Positions 44,916 to 56,556 of a stretch of DNA of 64,000 nt are shown piece after piece; positions within the stretch are counted from its first letter, which is position 1, and every line of letters begins with the position of its first letter. The DNA comes from Cephalotrichum gorgonifer. Taxonomy: Eukaryota > Ascomycota > Sordariomycetes > Microascales > Microascaceae. Where the stretch lies: assembly GCA_900312665.1 (NCBI GenBank), contig ONZQ02000003.1, positions 2,409,968 through 2,473,967 on the forward strand, given 5' to 3'. The position numbers were made by a program, and so were the translations under genes. Below the pieces are notes generated by a model. It was not told where the DNA came from. It worked only from the letters and a program-made list of their open reading frames with translations, and did not search any database.

Positions 44916-46030
44916 AGTCAACAACGCATTGCGGGCGGGTTGATATTTCTCCGTGTCCATCAAGGTGATGATCCCGGTAGAGCGGCGTTTTTGCGGTGGG
45001 ATTTATTATTCCCCGGTTGATTACCTGTAAAATGCGCAGTGCTCGAAGTACGCGTCCTGGCTCATTGTCTTGACGTCAAGGCAGATCCCTGGACCCCCGC
45101 CAAGGAACTCGAGGGCCCTGAAGAGGACAGGACCGAGTCCCGATTGGGTCCTTGGCGGACGGGCCACGAGGCCACTCCCCCTGGAGGCCGCTGGAGGCCA
45201 CCGGGCTGCGCATGACATGCTCAACATGACGAGATGAAAGGGAGGATGATGGGCTGCTGATTTCTATTAGGAGATTACTTGAATGCAAGTAATACGGGAG
45301 AAACGGCGGCTCCTCACCCTCGCTTACAAAGTACGAGTATTATACATTCTCCGAGGCCGCCCGCCCGGGCGCCACGTATACCACCATCTCTCTCGGTCGT
45401 ATTGTGTTGCATAGGTACGGGCCAGGTATTATAGCCGCAATTCAATACAAAGGACAGAAGTTATGTCGAGTACAAGAACTCATGAAGTCTGTCATCAATG
45501 CTCCGTGCGGAGCACAAGTACCCTTACTCGTGCCTACTACAAGTAGTAGGTCGTCCTTTGAGTGCTTGTACTCGTAGTGTACTTTCATACTCGAACGAAT
45601 AATCGCATCTACTCGTACCCCTGTAGAGTGGGTATTGATCATTGTTCCATCGAGGTTCCTGGGTCTGGCAGGGGTTGTCGCCTCCGAATGCTGTTTAGCT
45701 CCATTTTGTCCACGCAAGCGCCTAGTGAAAGAGGGCCTGCCCTTTCTCCACATGCACCCTCATGTCAGGGCCCAAACGGACATCCATCCCCGAGATACAT
45801 AAGACTACTTGTACCTGTTGTACCTTGTCGACTTGTTCATCCCTTCGCGACATGGATACTCGTAGGGCGCCAGGTATTATCTGAGCCAGTCTCAAACATA
45901 ACATCATCCCCTCGAGACTTACTTCGACAAACCTAGGAGCAAAACAAACCCGGCCAAGACCCTTGTATGCTCGGGAGCTACAAGGTTGAAACCAAACCTT
46001 GCTTTCTAGCCCTACTTTTTCCTACAATAG

Positions 46031-46054
46031 TCTCGAGTCTCGAGTCTCGAGTCT
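46031..46054. repeat. (TCTCGAG)3 repeat
   Basis: Three perfect copies of the heptamer TCTCGAG followed by TCT. Confidence 0.9.
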
Positions 46055-47001
46055 ACTACGGCTATCCTGGAAAGAAATGTGAGAGGTCCCAAGTCGAATG
46101 CTCCTTCCCCCTCTTGCACTCGGGCCAGCCACACGACCACCCCTCCGAGTCACTCTTCACTAGCAGATGAGCGCGCCATCAAGCACTCCATCCAGCTCAG
46201 CACTTAGCGCACCCCGCCTCCCCACCTCACCCGCCCGCACACTTCCCTTTTCCAGAACAACCCGAAAACGGTCCGTTCCCCAACCCTGGCTTCTTCCGAG
46301 AGACCAGACCTACGAGTAATACTACTCTAAGCTAACCGTAACCCGCTTGGTCGGCAGAGACGAAGACATTTGCAAGCCCCCCCCCCTTCTTGTTCTCATT
46401 GTAGTCGCTCTTCTCGTCCTCTACTCCGTACCTACCCTAATTCGAATTCCTCACCTGCCGAACAACGAAGAAGCGCGGACTTGCCGAAACGCCGATCACC
46501 TCTTCGACCGAAATCGAAACGTGCGCCAACCTGAAGAGAGGGCGGAAGAGTGCTGTGTTCAATCTATCCCTTCGGGCCGTTTCTCCTCAGAAGACAATGC
46601 GCGCCAAGTGGTGAAAGCCATAACGCCATCCTAACACCACTTCCTTCTGCTCTACCCTCTGTTGAGCGACGACGCTGCGCGCGGAAGCAGGGGCGATACC
46701 TTTTTTTCGACGGCATTCTGGCTTTTTAATACCTTCAACCCTTGACGGATTTCCCGCAGTCCGCTCATGCCGACGCCCCCGAAAGGACTTCCCGACCAGC
46801 ATCAAGTAATTCCAGGATATCTACCTGCTCTTCTAGAGAGCTCCTGCTAGTCCGGAACCCCTCGCTGAATCTGAAATCCAATCTCGAAGGATACTGTCAG
46901 CCCGCCTTCTATTCATCTGAAGCGCTGGAAAGGGAATAGGAACGGGAGAACGCTTCCAAGGGCAACTCGGTTCGCGGTATATTACCGCAACTGTCCCCAG
47001 C

Positions 47002-49971
47002 ATGGCTTACGACGGAGGCTACCAGACACAGCAGCATCCCTATCCCGGACCGCAGTACCCGCGATCTGGCCCCCCTGGCCCTGCGCGGGGCCCTGCACAG
47101 TACCCACCCCAACAGCAACAACCTCAATACGACGACTACCAGGGCGACCCTGGGTATGACTACTATGACGATGGCAGTGGCTATGGCCCCGGATACGGCG
47201 AGCAATACCAAGACCCGGGCTATGCGAGAGGACCACCGCCAGACCAGCGGTACCCCCCGCAGAGACAGGATTACCGTGGACCGCCCCAGCCGAATGGACC
47301 GGGAAGAGGAGGGCCTCGTCCGATGGGCCCCCCAATGGGTGGCGGTCCACCTGGACCTGGCGGGCCGTTACAACGCGCACAAACTATGGACCCGGGGCGG
47401 AATGGGCCATATCCTCCTCGAGGCGGTCAGCCGCCCGGCCCTGGAAGAGGATATCCGAATGGGGCGCCGCCTGGGAGAGGCGGCGGACCACCCGGCGGAT
47501 ATGGAAGAGGAACTCCGCCTAACATGGGTAAGTTTCAACCGGCTCGATGCATGCTGCCTTGCTTCTCGGCTTTCTAACTAACCACGTTCTTCTTCCCCGC
47601 AGGAGGACAGGGACGCCCCCCCATGAACGGCGGCCCAATGCGGAGCTCTAGTGAGGGTCAATTTCCAGGCAACGGACCCCAGCCGTACCCCCCACAGGAT
47701 CATATGAGAGGCGGCTATAATGACGAGGCGCAGTTGTCAAACCAGATGGCCGGCATGGATATCTCGCAAAGGCCAGGTATGCCGCCAAGCAGGCATAGCG
47801 GCGGGTCGCAAAGGAGCGGCATGCAGCCTCCTGATATGCACAATGGATATGAAGCTGGCCCTGGGGGTGAGTTCGGTCCTCCGCCCCGAAGCATGACAAC
47901 GCCCGCAAATAACCCCAACATGGGTCAACGACAACCGATGCCCCTTCCACCACGAATGGACTCTATGCAATCTGGGCCGGGACCGAATCGCGGACCGCCG
48001 GGTCCCCCGCGTCCATCGACGGGCCAGGGCCATCGGCCGCCCCCCCAGCGATTCTACCCCGACTCCCAGGGGCCGCCACAGCCCCAGGGTGGATATGCGG
48101 GGCCACAATACGGCAACGGGCCTCAAGGTCCTCCACAGTCTATGCGGCAGCAATCGAGGGGCTCCTACGACGACATATTCGACAGCTACGGGGGATCTGC
48201 GCGATTCAGTAACCCTGACCACAATGCCGTGCCGAACTTCGATAACATACCGCAACAAGTCCCTCGGGGATCCGTAGACCTACACCTAAACTCCGGCCCG
48301 AGTTTGGCCAACAGTGGTAATCGCACGAAGTCTCAGCCTGATCTTCGCTCGCAGAACCAGATCTTCGAGATGGCCGGCGACGCCCCCCCAATGCCCTCCC
48401 TACCACCCGGCGGCCAGTTCGGCGGTGGCCGTGGTGCGCCCGGTCAGCCGATGCCGATGAGAGGGCCTGGTGCTCCCGGCCTCCCCGGTCACCCCGGGCC
48501 TCGTGGACCGACTGGGCCCATGGCACCTAAACCATTGGCTCCGCAAGCTTCCAACAACCCCGACGCGCTACCCTCCCACCCGACACCCGTCCGGCCAGGT
48601 CTCATGGCGGACTCAGTCGTCAATGTATCAAGCAACTCTATGCCGGCGAGGGCCTATGGCAACCAAACACCCACACCCATGATGCAGGGCGGTGTTGGGC
48701 CTCGCCCGAATTCCGCGCCGTCACGACCTCCCCAGGAGCCAGTGACGGCACAAGAGCTCGACCGCCTGAGGGCCATATTCAAGGCGGATGCCAACGACCA
48801 CGAAACCGGCCTGAAGTTGGCCAAGATGCTAGTTGAGGCGTCTGATGTTCTCACTCCCAACATCCCGGACCCCAGGGCGAAGTCGAGAGCGCGGGAGAAG
48901 TACTTGGCGGACGCCCACAAGGTTTTGAAGAAGCTCTCGCACGGCTCAAATAAGGATGCCATGTTCTTCTTCGCGGACTGTATAGGGAGGGGCCTCTTCA
49001 GCAGCGAGCCGGACCACAAGGAGGCATTCACGCTCTACCAGTCCGCGGCGAAGCTGGGCCACGCGGCGGCGGCGTACAGGACGGCCGTCTGCTGCGAGAT
49101 CGGCCACGAGGATGGCGGCGGAACGAGGAAGGACCCGCTGAAGGCGATACAGTGGTATAAGCGGTCCGCGACGCTGGGCGACACGCCGGCCATGTATAAG
49201 ATGGGTATGATCCAACTTAAGGGCCTCCTGGGCCAGCCGCGGAACCCGCGTGAGGCCATAGGGTGGCTCAAGCGCGCGGCGGACCAGTCGGACGCGGAGA
49301 ACCCGCACGCCCTGCACGAGCTGGGCCTGCTCTACGAGTCGGCGGGCGGGGACGACGTCATCATCCGGGACGAGAAGTACGCCTTCTCGCTGTTCAAGAA
49401 GGCAGCGGAGCTGGGGTACAAGTTCTCGCAGTTCCGCATGGGGTGCGCGTACGAGTACGGCCTTATGGGGTGCCCGATCGACCCGCGGCTCTCCATCATG
49501 TGGTACTCCAAGGCGGCGGTGCAGCAGGAGCACCAGGCCGAGCTGGCACTGAGTGGGTGGTACCTCACGGGGAGTGAGGGGGTGCTGGCGCAGAGCGACT
49601 CGGAGGCGTACCTGTGGGCGCGGAAGGCCGCGACGGCGGGGCTGGCCAAGGCGGAGTATGCCATGGGCTACTTCACCGAGGTCGGCATCGGTACGGCTGC
49701 CAACATGGATGATGCGAAGCGGTGGTACTGGCGCGCAGCGGGTAAGTCGACTTTTCCACCCCTCCGTTCCCCCCCATGACCCTGGAGAACCTAGAGGGGA
49801 CGACAAGGAAGTTTTTTTCTCTTCCCTTTTGCTAACTGTTTTACAGCCCAGGATCTTCTCAAGGCCAGGGAGCGCCTGGAAGACCTGAAGAGGACCGGCA
49901 AGAGCGGGCCTCGCCAGCGTGAACGCATTTCTAGAAGCAAGCAGCAAGAGGGCGAGTGCTCCGTTATGTAA
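47002..49971 (+). CDS. chitin synthase activator, Skt5/Chs4 type (Sel1 repeats, CaaX)
   Basis: Exons 47002-47527, 47603-49741 and 49847-49971 encode 929 residues. The first about 550 residues are Pro/Gly/Gln/Tyr-rich and disordered (PGPQYPRSGPPG-like). From about 560 to 890 lie Sel1-type repeats (AFTLYQSAAKLGHAAAAYR, AIQWYKRSATLGDTPAMYKM, AFSLFKKAAELGYKFSQFRM, AYLWARKAATAGLAKAEYAM), the fold of yeast Skt5/Chs4. The protein ends in CSVM, a CaaX box predicting farnesylation and membrane attachment, as in Chs4. The role is activation and localisation of chitin synthase III at growth sites. CHS5, which exports that enzyme from the Golgi in yeast, is about 24 kb upstream. The CaaX is encoded by the small third exon, so correct splicing is needed for prenylation. 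Confidence 0.9.
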
Positions 49972-50667
49972 GGGGAATCCGGAGGGAGGGGGGAACGGGG
50001 GGTTTACTTCTCCTGGACCCTCTCGGACCGATGAAAAAGCCCATTCGTGTGTCTGGTACACGCATTCTTCGGGTGATCGAGCCTTAAAGTGACGAATAGG
50101 GGACAAGGCGATGAATAGGGGGTGTCACAAGGGCAAAAGGACACTCCTTCCTGGGATAGCTGTATATAAAGGCGGGATGCGATGATGCTAATGTGACATG
50201 GAGGTGACTCGGGGGAGGAAGAGATAGTGTGAAAGACGGCATTAGATGAGATGATACGGTATATAGATGAAATGATACGGGTTACGAAGGCTGCTTGCTG
50301 GTCTTGGTGGCACGGCCACGATGTCTCGGGAGATGGGTGTGGTTTTCTTACATGGCGTCACTTGGGACCGAGCGCCACCTTCGCCTTAGAGAGCGAGGGC
50401 TCCCGCCGTGGGCTTGAGGGTACACTGATATTATTTACAACGATGGGTATGTTAAAAGAGCTAAGTAGTTTTTTGTTAAAAGCAGAATAGTTCCCAGTCC
50501 AATTTGATTACCAGACCCGCTCCCCCCTTTTCTTCCCCCCTGTTCCCAGCCGAGGGTGAAGACTCAACCTAGTCCCTTACAAACCGGCTTCCTCTGCTGG
50601 GTTCCTAGCCCAGGACATCTCCAGATCCTTCGACCTTGGGGGACATCCCGATTGCCAGACGACATCC
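49972..50667. other. intergenic between convergent genes
   Basis: 3' flanks of the SKT5-like gene and the P450 gene. No gene seen. Confidence 0.6.
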
Positions 50668-52747
50668 TTATAAGGGGACCTTGCGGAACAGCAGGGACTT
50701 GGAGCCGTCGGGGACATTCTACAAGTACATCCACCGTCAGCATATGAAAAGGAAAAAGGGAAAACAAACAAAAAAAAGGGGGTTACTCACAATATTCCCA
50801 AACTCCAGATTCGGGATGCGCCCCTCGACGCCGTCCACGTTCCTCACGTCGTACCTCAGCAGCGCGTTGGCCATGATCATCTTGATCTCGTTGGCGGCGA
50901 AGAACCTCCCCGGGCAGGCGTGGCGGCCGTAGCCGAAGGTGAGGTGGGCCTGGTTGACGCTGACGAACTGGTTCGCGGCGCCCGCGGCAGCGCCGGACTC
51001 GGCCTCGGCCTCGGAGCGGGGGCGGTAGAAGCGGAGGGGGTCGAAGGTGGCGTCGTCGGCGTGGATGGCCGGGTCGTGGTTCACGCCCACGGCGGCGACC
51101 TCGATCAGGACGCCGGCGGGGATGACTTGGCCGTTGGAGAGGGTGATGTTCTTGAGGGCTTTGCGCTGGAAGGAGGCTGTGTTGGGGGGCGAGGGGAAGT
51201 CTCGGTTAGTGCTTGGAAAGGGGGCGAAAAATGGGGGCGAAAGAAGGGGGCGTCGTAGACTTACTGTGGCTGGGGGGGTAGAGCCGGGAGGTCTCGCGGA
51301 GGAAGCTGTCCAGCTTCTTCATCTTCTGAAGAGCCGCGCTGGTGAAGAGCCCGCCGGACTCGGCGAGGACCTCGCGGATCTCAGCGCGGAGCTCGGGGAC
51401 GATCTCGGGTGTTGCGGCCAGGCTGTAGAAACTGTACCGACCAAAGTCAGATTTGTTATGCTCGCCCCATGCCAAAAGACACTACAGAGGGAAAGAGAGA
51501 GAAGGGGGGAGAAAAGGAGGGGAGAGAAAAGGAAGGGAGAGAAAAGGAGGGGAAGTAGGGGGGAGACCAACGCATTCGTCGTCGTCAGCGTCGTGGTGTG
51601 AATAGCCGCGAAGCTAAGCCCTAGCTGAACCCTGGCGAAATAATCCACGTCCTCGGCCTTGGCCGCGCCCTTCTTCAGCTTCCCCTCCATGAACCACTGG
51701 AGCATGTCGTCGGGCCTGTCTGTCTTGACGTCATCCCGCGCCATCGCCATCCTCTTCTGCACGACGGGCTGCAGGAAGTTCAGGGCCTGCTTCACGCGGC
51801 CCTTGAGCTTCTTGACGGAGGGTAGGTAGGGGGCGCGCAGGTCGCGGAACCAGCGGAGGGTGTTGATCTCGCGCACGGCGGTCATGACGTCGATGGTGTA
51901 GTTGATGGAGGCGTCGAGGTACTCCTCCTCGCGGCAGAGCTCGGGACCGATGAAGATGCGGCCGGAGACCATGCCGACGATGCGGAGGAGGGCCTTGTTG
52001 ATGTTGATCTCGGTCCAGTCGGCGCCGATGGGGAGCTCGAGGTCCATGGCCTCGTTGACCTCTTCCGCGATGGTCGGGTTAAGGCGGACTGGGGGAGAGG
52101 GGGGGAGTTGTTAGCGGGGAAATATGCGGGCAGAGAGAGATTGACCTACCGAGGGCGGGAGTCAGATCAGACTTGACCGACCGCGCGACATCATGAGCGC
52201 TCTCGGTCCCAAGCTTCGTGTGCTTGGCCTCGATGGTCTAGGTTGGACGACGGTTAGTTTTGTTTTCCTGTTTGGGCTCGCCAAAACATCGCACCAAGAC
52301 CACGACATACCTCGTTAACCGCCGCCTGGAAGCTGACAACATCATCCGGGAGCTTCTGGAGCTCGGTGAGGAACTTGGGGGAGACCACAATGGTGGTGTG
52401 GCTGTCCTTGGTGGTCGTGATCCTATAGACGGTATCCTTGAACTGCGCAGGTGTAAGTCTCCCCGATCGATACACCCGCCACCTAACCTGGGTCGGTTTT
52501 CATTAGGAAAAAGGGAGGCAGTCAGTACCTGCTTGTATCCGTCCAGGTAGAGCTTCCTCGCGCCCATAAGGTAGGCGGCCCTCCGCTTCTCCTTGCCCCC
52601 GAGCTCCTCGCCGAGGACGGGGATCGAGTACAGGACCTTCAGGTAGTACAAGTGCCGGACCAGGCTCGCGCCCACGAGCGTCGCCGCCCCGACGGCGAAG
52701 AGCGGCCAGCGGTCGGCGAGGGCCTCGACTGCTTCTTCCAAACCCAT
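50668..52747 (-). CDS. cytochrome P450, ent-kaurene-oxidase-like
   Basis: Seven exons (52529-52747, 52311-52442, 52150-52237, 51572-52088, 51265-51431, 50791-51176, 50668-50718) join in phase to 519 residues. An N-terminal membrane anchor (WPLFAVGAATLVGASLV) is followed by a globular P450 domain. The I-helix has AIHTTTLTTT near residue 300, the K-helix ExxR is Glu365-Thr-Ser-Arg368, and the heme loop FGYGRHACPGRF places the thiolate at Cys462. The HTTT I-helix resembles the fungal CYP503/CYP68-like group that includes ent-kaurene oxidase. The exon 4/5 junction uses the unusual donor GTTGGT; the last exon encodes only 16 residues (NVPDGSKSLLFRKVPL). No terpene cyclase or other biosynthetic gene lies nearby, so no cluster can be claimed. 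The substrate is unknown. Confidence 0.9.
51481..51560. repeat. purine-rich repeat in a P450 intron
   Basis: About three and a half imperfect copies of a 15-bp unit close to GAGAGAAAAGGAGGG lie within the intron 51432-51571. On the sense strand this is a long pyrimidine tract. Confidence 0.75.
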
Positions 52748-54322
52748 TTTCCCGAGAGATTTTTTGGGCGTACAATGTCAAGAGGAGAGGGTGAGTTTGA
52801 CATGGGCCCTTAACGACGGTTTAGCCTGGCGCCTCTCAGGTCTACAATGAATTCCAGAAGGGGGGAGCAGCGCATACTTGTACTACTTCGCACACTGCTA
52901 CTTCTTGAAGTGTGGGTCTAGCTAGCTAGCACTGGCGGGATCACATCAAATTGCCACGGGAGCGGCGTCCCGGTTGTCGCACCAGGGCCGCCCTAACCGA
53001 GTCCAACTTCGCGTTGTGCAAGTACCTGAGTCTTGACACATACAGATCAGTCCCTCCGCCCGCCCGTTCACGCAAGGGTTTCGTTCTTTCGAGGGATTCG
53101 GGATCTTGCAACACCCCGAAGTCCGCCCAAAACATCGAGTAGCTCTACTTGAGACGTAGGGGCTGCCGGTATGCGAGTATACGCAGTACCATTACTTGAA
53201 ATCTAGGCATCGCGGCTCGTATTCGTATGCACATGGCCGCAAGGGAGGGAGGGGCAAAGAGATGGGTGAAGCGAAGCGACGGAAACAAACTGTCCGATGC
53301 CAGTACGTATTCGGTTCGGGGTTAAAGGGTTAAAGGGTTACATCAGGATCGAATGGAGATAAAGATTGACGGCACTTGGACTGTTTGGTCTCCGCAAGCG
53401 AGCAGGCCAATGGGTGTGAGGCAATTTACAAGAGCCAAGGACGGGCGGGCCCACCCAGTCTATACTTGTACGTAGTGTAGCTACCCACCATCCCCAGGAC
53501 AATGGAGGCAATGTTAATAGCAAGCAGGGAACAGTGTGGACAGCAAGGGGCGACGGCGGCGAGGCCAAGGCCGGTGTCTCGTCTCGCTTCGCACAGAGAG
53601 GAAGGTGGTATTACCCCTGGGCTCTACTTGAACACGTTAGTTCGAGAAGCTAAAGTGCTAATGACGCTGACGGACGGGACTTGTAATATCTGGATAAAAT
53701 TGAAGAGAAGAGCGCCGCTGAAATGAAGGTCCGCTTCGACGGCAAGCGAGAAACCCGAGCGCGACAGTGAGGAGCGAGAAAACCGAGTGTGACGCTTAGT
53801 GTGGATCATTAATGTATGGCCAAGTACGGGGACGTAGCGACTGGTGATTGGTAGCTAGGCATAATATCACTTTTGGGGGCTTCGGAGTAATTACATTCAT
53901 GGCTGGCGAGACCCGGTCTCGTGGTCCTTCGCGAGATCGACATCTCGCTTTTGGTTCGGCTCGGTTTCGGTTTCGGTTTCGTACTCGTAGTCGTATTCGT
54001 ATTAACCGCGCGCGAAAGCGGGTGGTGCGTTTATTATAGCCACTATTACCCCGTCTTATGTGGATCTCGCCCCTGGTCTAAACCATAACTTGAGAGGTGG
54101 GTCCGCCTGTCAGCTCCAAGTTCGTCCCAAGCAGCTCGCCGCCTTCCGTTTACTACATCACCTCGATTGTGTTCATCCCTTGCCACTCTTAGACGAAAAT
54201 CGGCCCTACCTATCATATCGACATACACAAGTATGCGTCTTTAGAAGCTGTAATGCCAATGTCACAGTGTTTGAGCGGCGTGGCCTCACTGCTTAGGATA
54301 CGCACGAATCGCTCTTTTCGTC
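52748..54322. other. intergenic
   Basis: P450 promoter side and 3' flank of the pseudogene. It holds (TTTCGG)3 near 53961-53981, TACTCGTA at 53982-53989 and a GGGTTAAAGGGTTAAAGGGTTA stretch ending at 53340. No supported gene. Confidence 0.5.
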
Positions 54323-55919
54323 CTAGTCCTCGCGGTCCTCGTCATCGGAATCATCCATATCAAACCACTCATGCCTCCAGATCCCACCTTCATGCCGTGT
54401 CCATCCGTTATATCGCAGCCAGGTAAAAATACTCCGCGTTGTGTTCTCAGAAACCTGCTGTTTGCTGTGGTCTAGCTCCGCATAAGAAATAGGGGGTAGA
54501 CTTGGAGCATTGGGGTGGCCCTGCATAGGTGCTGAGGCAGATGTCCAAGTAGCCGGTGGCGTGTTCGGTTCCTGTCTTTTGAGGGTGTCATTGGTGCTGT
54601 CCCACGAGATGCCCCAATACTGCAGGCAATTCCCGTGGCACGTCCCGTGCGCCCGCACCTCGATATCGACATCTCCAACAGGCGTTGCGCCAAACGGCTT
54701 CTACTGGCAGACAGGCACGCGAGTGTGATCCTCCGATCGAGCCATGAACAGCAGGCGGCACTCGCCTGCCCGCTGTATGCAACCCCCACTATCCACGGTC
54801 GGCGTGGAGACGGGCAGCTGCAAAAACGACTGGACTGTCCCTGACCAGACGGCTGAGTGAAGATTGATGGGTATCATTCCATATCGAGTATTCTGCACTA
54901 GCGAACCTTGGAGTCCCAGAACAGTAGCCCCAAGCCACAGGGGCGAGACTGCAGGCACTCTTTCCATGAGCATGCGCCCGAGAACATCCTGTCTCGCGCC
55001 CGCCAGTGAGCTGATGACAGAAATGGTTCCCTGGAACGACGGTGTCACTGCGTTGCACTCAACAGTAGGCTCGTAGAATATGCTTAGAAGCAGCGGACGT
55101 ATCCCCGCCGTATTTCAACCTAAAGTGAGAAGCTTGTCAAAGTCACCTTCATCACGGTATGGCCAGTAGCAGTCAAGAAGGAAGGCAGGGAGCAGCCGAG
55201 GCGGTATACGGATGCAGTGCTGAGTGTGCCGAATTACTCGCCTTAAATGTCGGGAGCTGGGTAATTCTATGGGATCCTCGCGTCGGGAGGAGAACTACGG
55301 TGAGGAGGGCGGCATGAGCCTGGTCGAGGATGCCGTGGCGTATGCAAAACTTGTAGAAATACCGCCTAGCGTCAGAAAACGATGCGGCCGCACAGGTCGA
55401 GGAAGCCAGGTGCGATGAGGCGGTCGACGTCCGTGACAGGAGGAAACAATGTGGCATCTGAAGAGAGGTGGGCCATGGCGACAGGAACCTGTCCTCTTCC
55501 ACGAGCATGCTCGCCTGCCATCCCTCGCCCGGAGCCAGGACCGCCGCCCACCACCGTTCTTCTTCCAGGCCTGCATCTCCGACATCAATGACAAAAGCGC
55601 TCCCTCGCTCGTCGTCATCGGCCGCTCGGCTGCCGGTATATACGAGGGAGCAGTGTCCGGGCATTACCTCGGTCTAGCGGACCGCTAGAATATAGTCCCA
55701 TGCCAGCATGAGGGCGGGGAGGTAGCTGTGGTGGGCACATCGGACGTGTTTTAGCCGCAGGTCGGGTGGGAAGCACGGTTGTTGCTGGAAGCTGTTGAAG
55801 CAAGATTGGGGGAGGTCGGGGCTGTTCATTGCAACGGAGTGGATTTCCGACCAGGTTCGAAAAGTGCTCTCGTATACTTGGCGAAAGTTTTGCACGCTTG
55901 GTCGAGCCGGGTCATCCAT
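54323..55919 (-). pseudogene. inactivated member of an uncharacterised fungal protein family
   Basis: Read on the minus strand, consecutive protein-like segments are broken by lesions. In order these are a frameshift near 55855, a TAG at 55674-55676 (between LAVR and TEV), two apparent compensating shifts near 55470 and 55385, another shift near 55240, a TGA at 55115-55117, and a TAG at 54701-54703 (between VPVCQ and KPFG). After the last stop the frame is clean to an acidic C-terminus ending DMDDSDDEDRED. The segments (for example WWAAVLAPGEGWQ, FLSPWPTSLQ, LHSAVWSGTVQSFLQ) resemble an unnamed family I recall from Sordariomycetes, in which both TAG positions are normally Trp. That family comparison is from memory and unverified. 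TGG-to-TAG changes fit RIP (CpA to TpA on the other strand). The 5' end is uncertain and may extend to about 56.2 kb. Confidence 0.7.
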
Positions 55920-56556
55920 TGTGTTTCCGTTTCTCCGTCTTTCTTCTTGCCTTGGATGGAGGGAGGCAGTACTTGTGCCCCACTCGAAGCAGAATTGGAA
56001 GGTAGGTAGGTGATATGGAGATTATCTATGTATCGGCTTGAGAGAGTTGTACGGCAGGGTCTCTCCCTCTGTGTAGTCTTCACGAGGAAGGAGCTGATCG
56101 GTAGGTGAGGAAGCGGCCCTATCACATGCACGCTGGGGCGAAAGCTCGAGGGGAAAAGGCATGAAGGCTTCCCATCTCTAGCGTCATACTTAACTATAGT
56201 AGGAGGGAGGGACAATGGCACGTAAATAGTCTAGAGAGATACCGTCCCCTTAAGACCTGTCTGTACGAGGGATACGCAAACAATACATGCACAAAAGATG
56301 GCTGCCCTTACTGGAGGTGCAAGTTGAGGGAGGGGCAGGCGGCAGTAAACAAGGAAAGCATGGGTGGTAGTTTAAAGTGGGTCCAGCCAAGTGACTTTGA
56401 CGGGCGATCAAGCTCTCCGTCATCCATTGGCAAATTAATTAGCTTCCTTGACCTCACTCACGTCAGCGATATGCTCACCTTTGGCCCAAAGCTCACCAGT
56501 TTCCACCACTCCACGGCTCCTCGCATACGCCAATCCGACCGTCCTCGCATGGCCAT
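55920..56556. other. intergenic, upstream of GatA
   Basis: Probably the decayed 5' end of the pseudogene and the promoter of the GatA gene. An open minus-strand frame continues to about 56220 without family-like sequence. Confidence 0.45.

Larger units (their letters stand above)
43904..47001. other. gene-poor region with assembly gap
   Basis: About 3.1 kb with no supported gene. It holds the N gap (44762-44915), a TCTCGAG repeat (46031-46054) and a cluster of TACTCGTA/TACGAGTA octamers (44725, 45332, 45570, 45610, 45857, 46311) plus TACTCCGTA at 46422. The last several hundred bases are probably the long 5' leader of the SKT5-like gene. Confidence 0.5.

Noticed and set aside
44610..44968. 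Open frames crossing the N gap
   Set aside because: They exist only because N codons are read through; no meaning.
48946..50106. 386-codon minus-strand frame opposite the SKT5-like gene
   Set aside because: It overlaps the Sel1-repeat exon and an intron; Arg/Leu/Pro-rich shadow of the real gene.
50668..52747. Secondary-metabolite cluster around the P450
   Set aside because: No synthase, cyclase, transferase or transporter is adjacent; neighbours are housekeeping genes or a pseudogene.
53318..53340. Telomere-like GGGTTAAAGGGTTAAAGGGTTA
   Set aside because: Repeat unit is TTAAAGGG, not TTAGGG, and there are only two to three copies in the middle of normal genes; not a telomere relic I can support.
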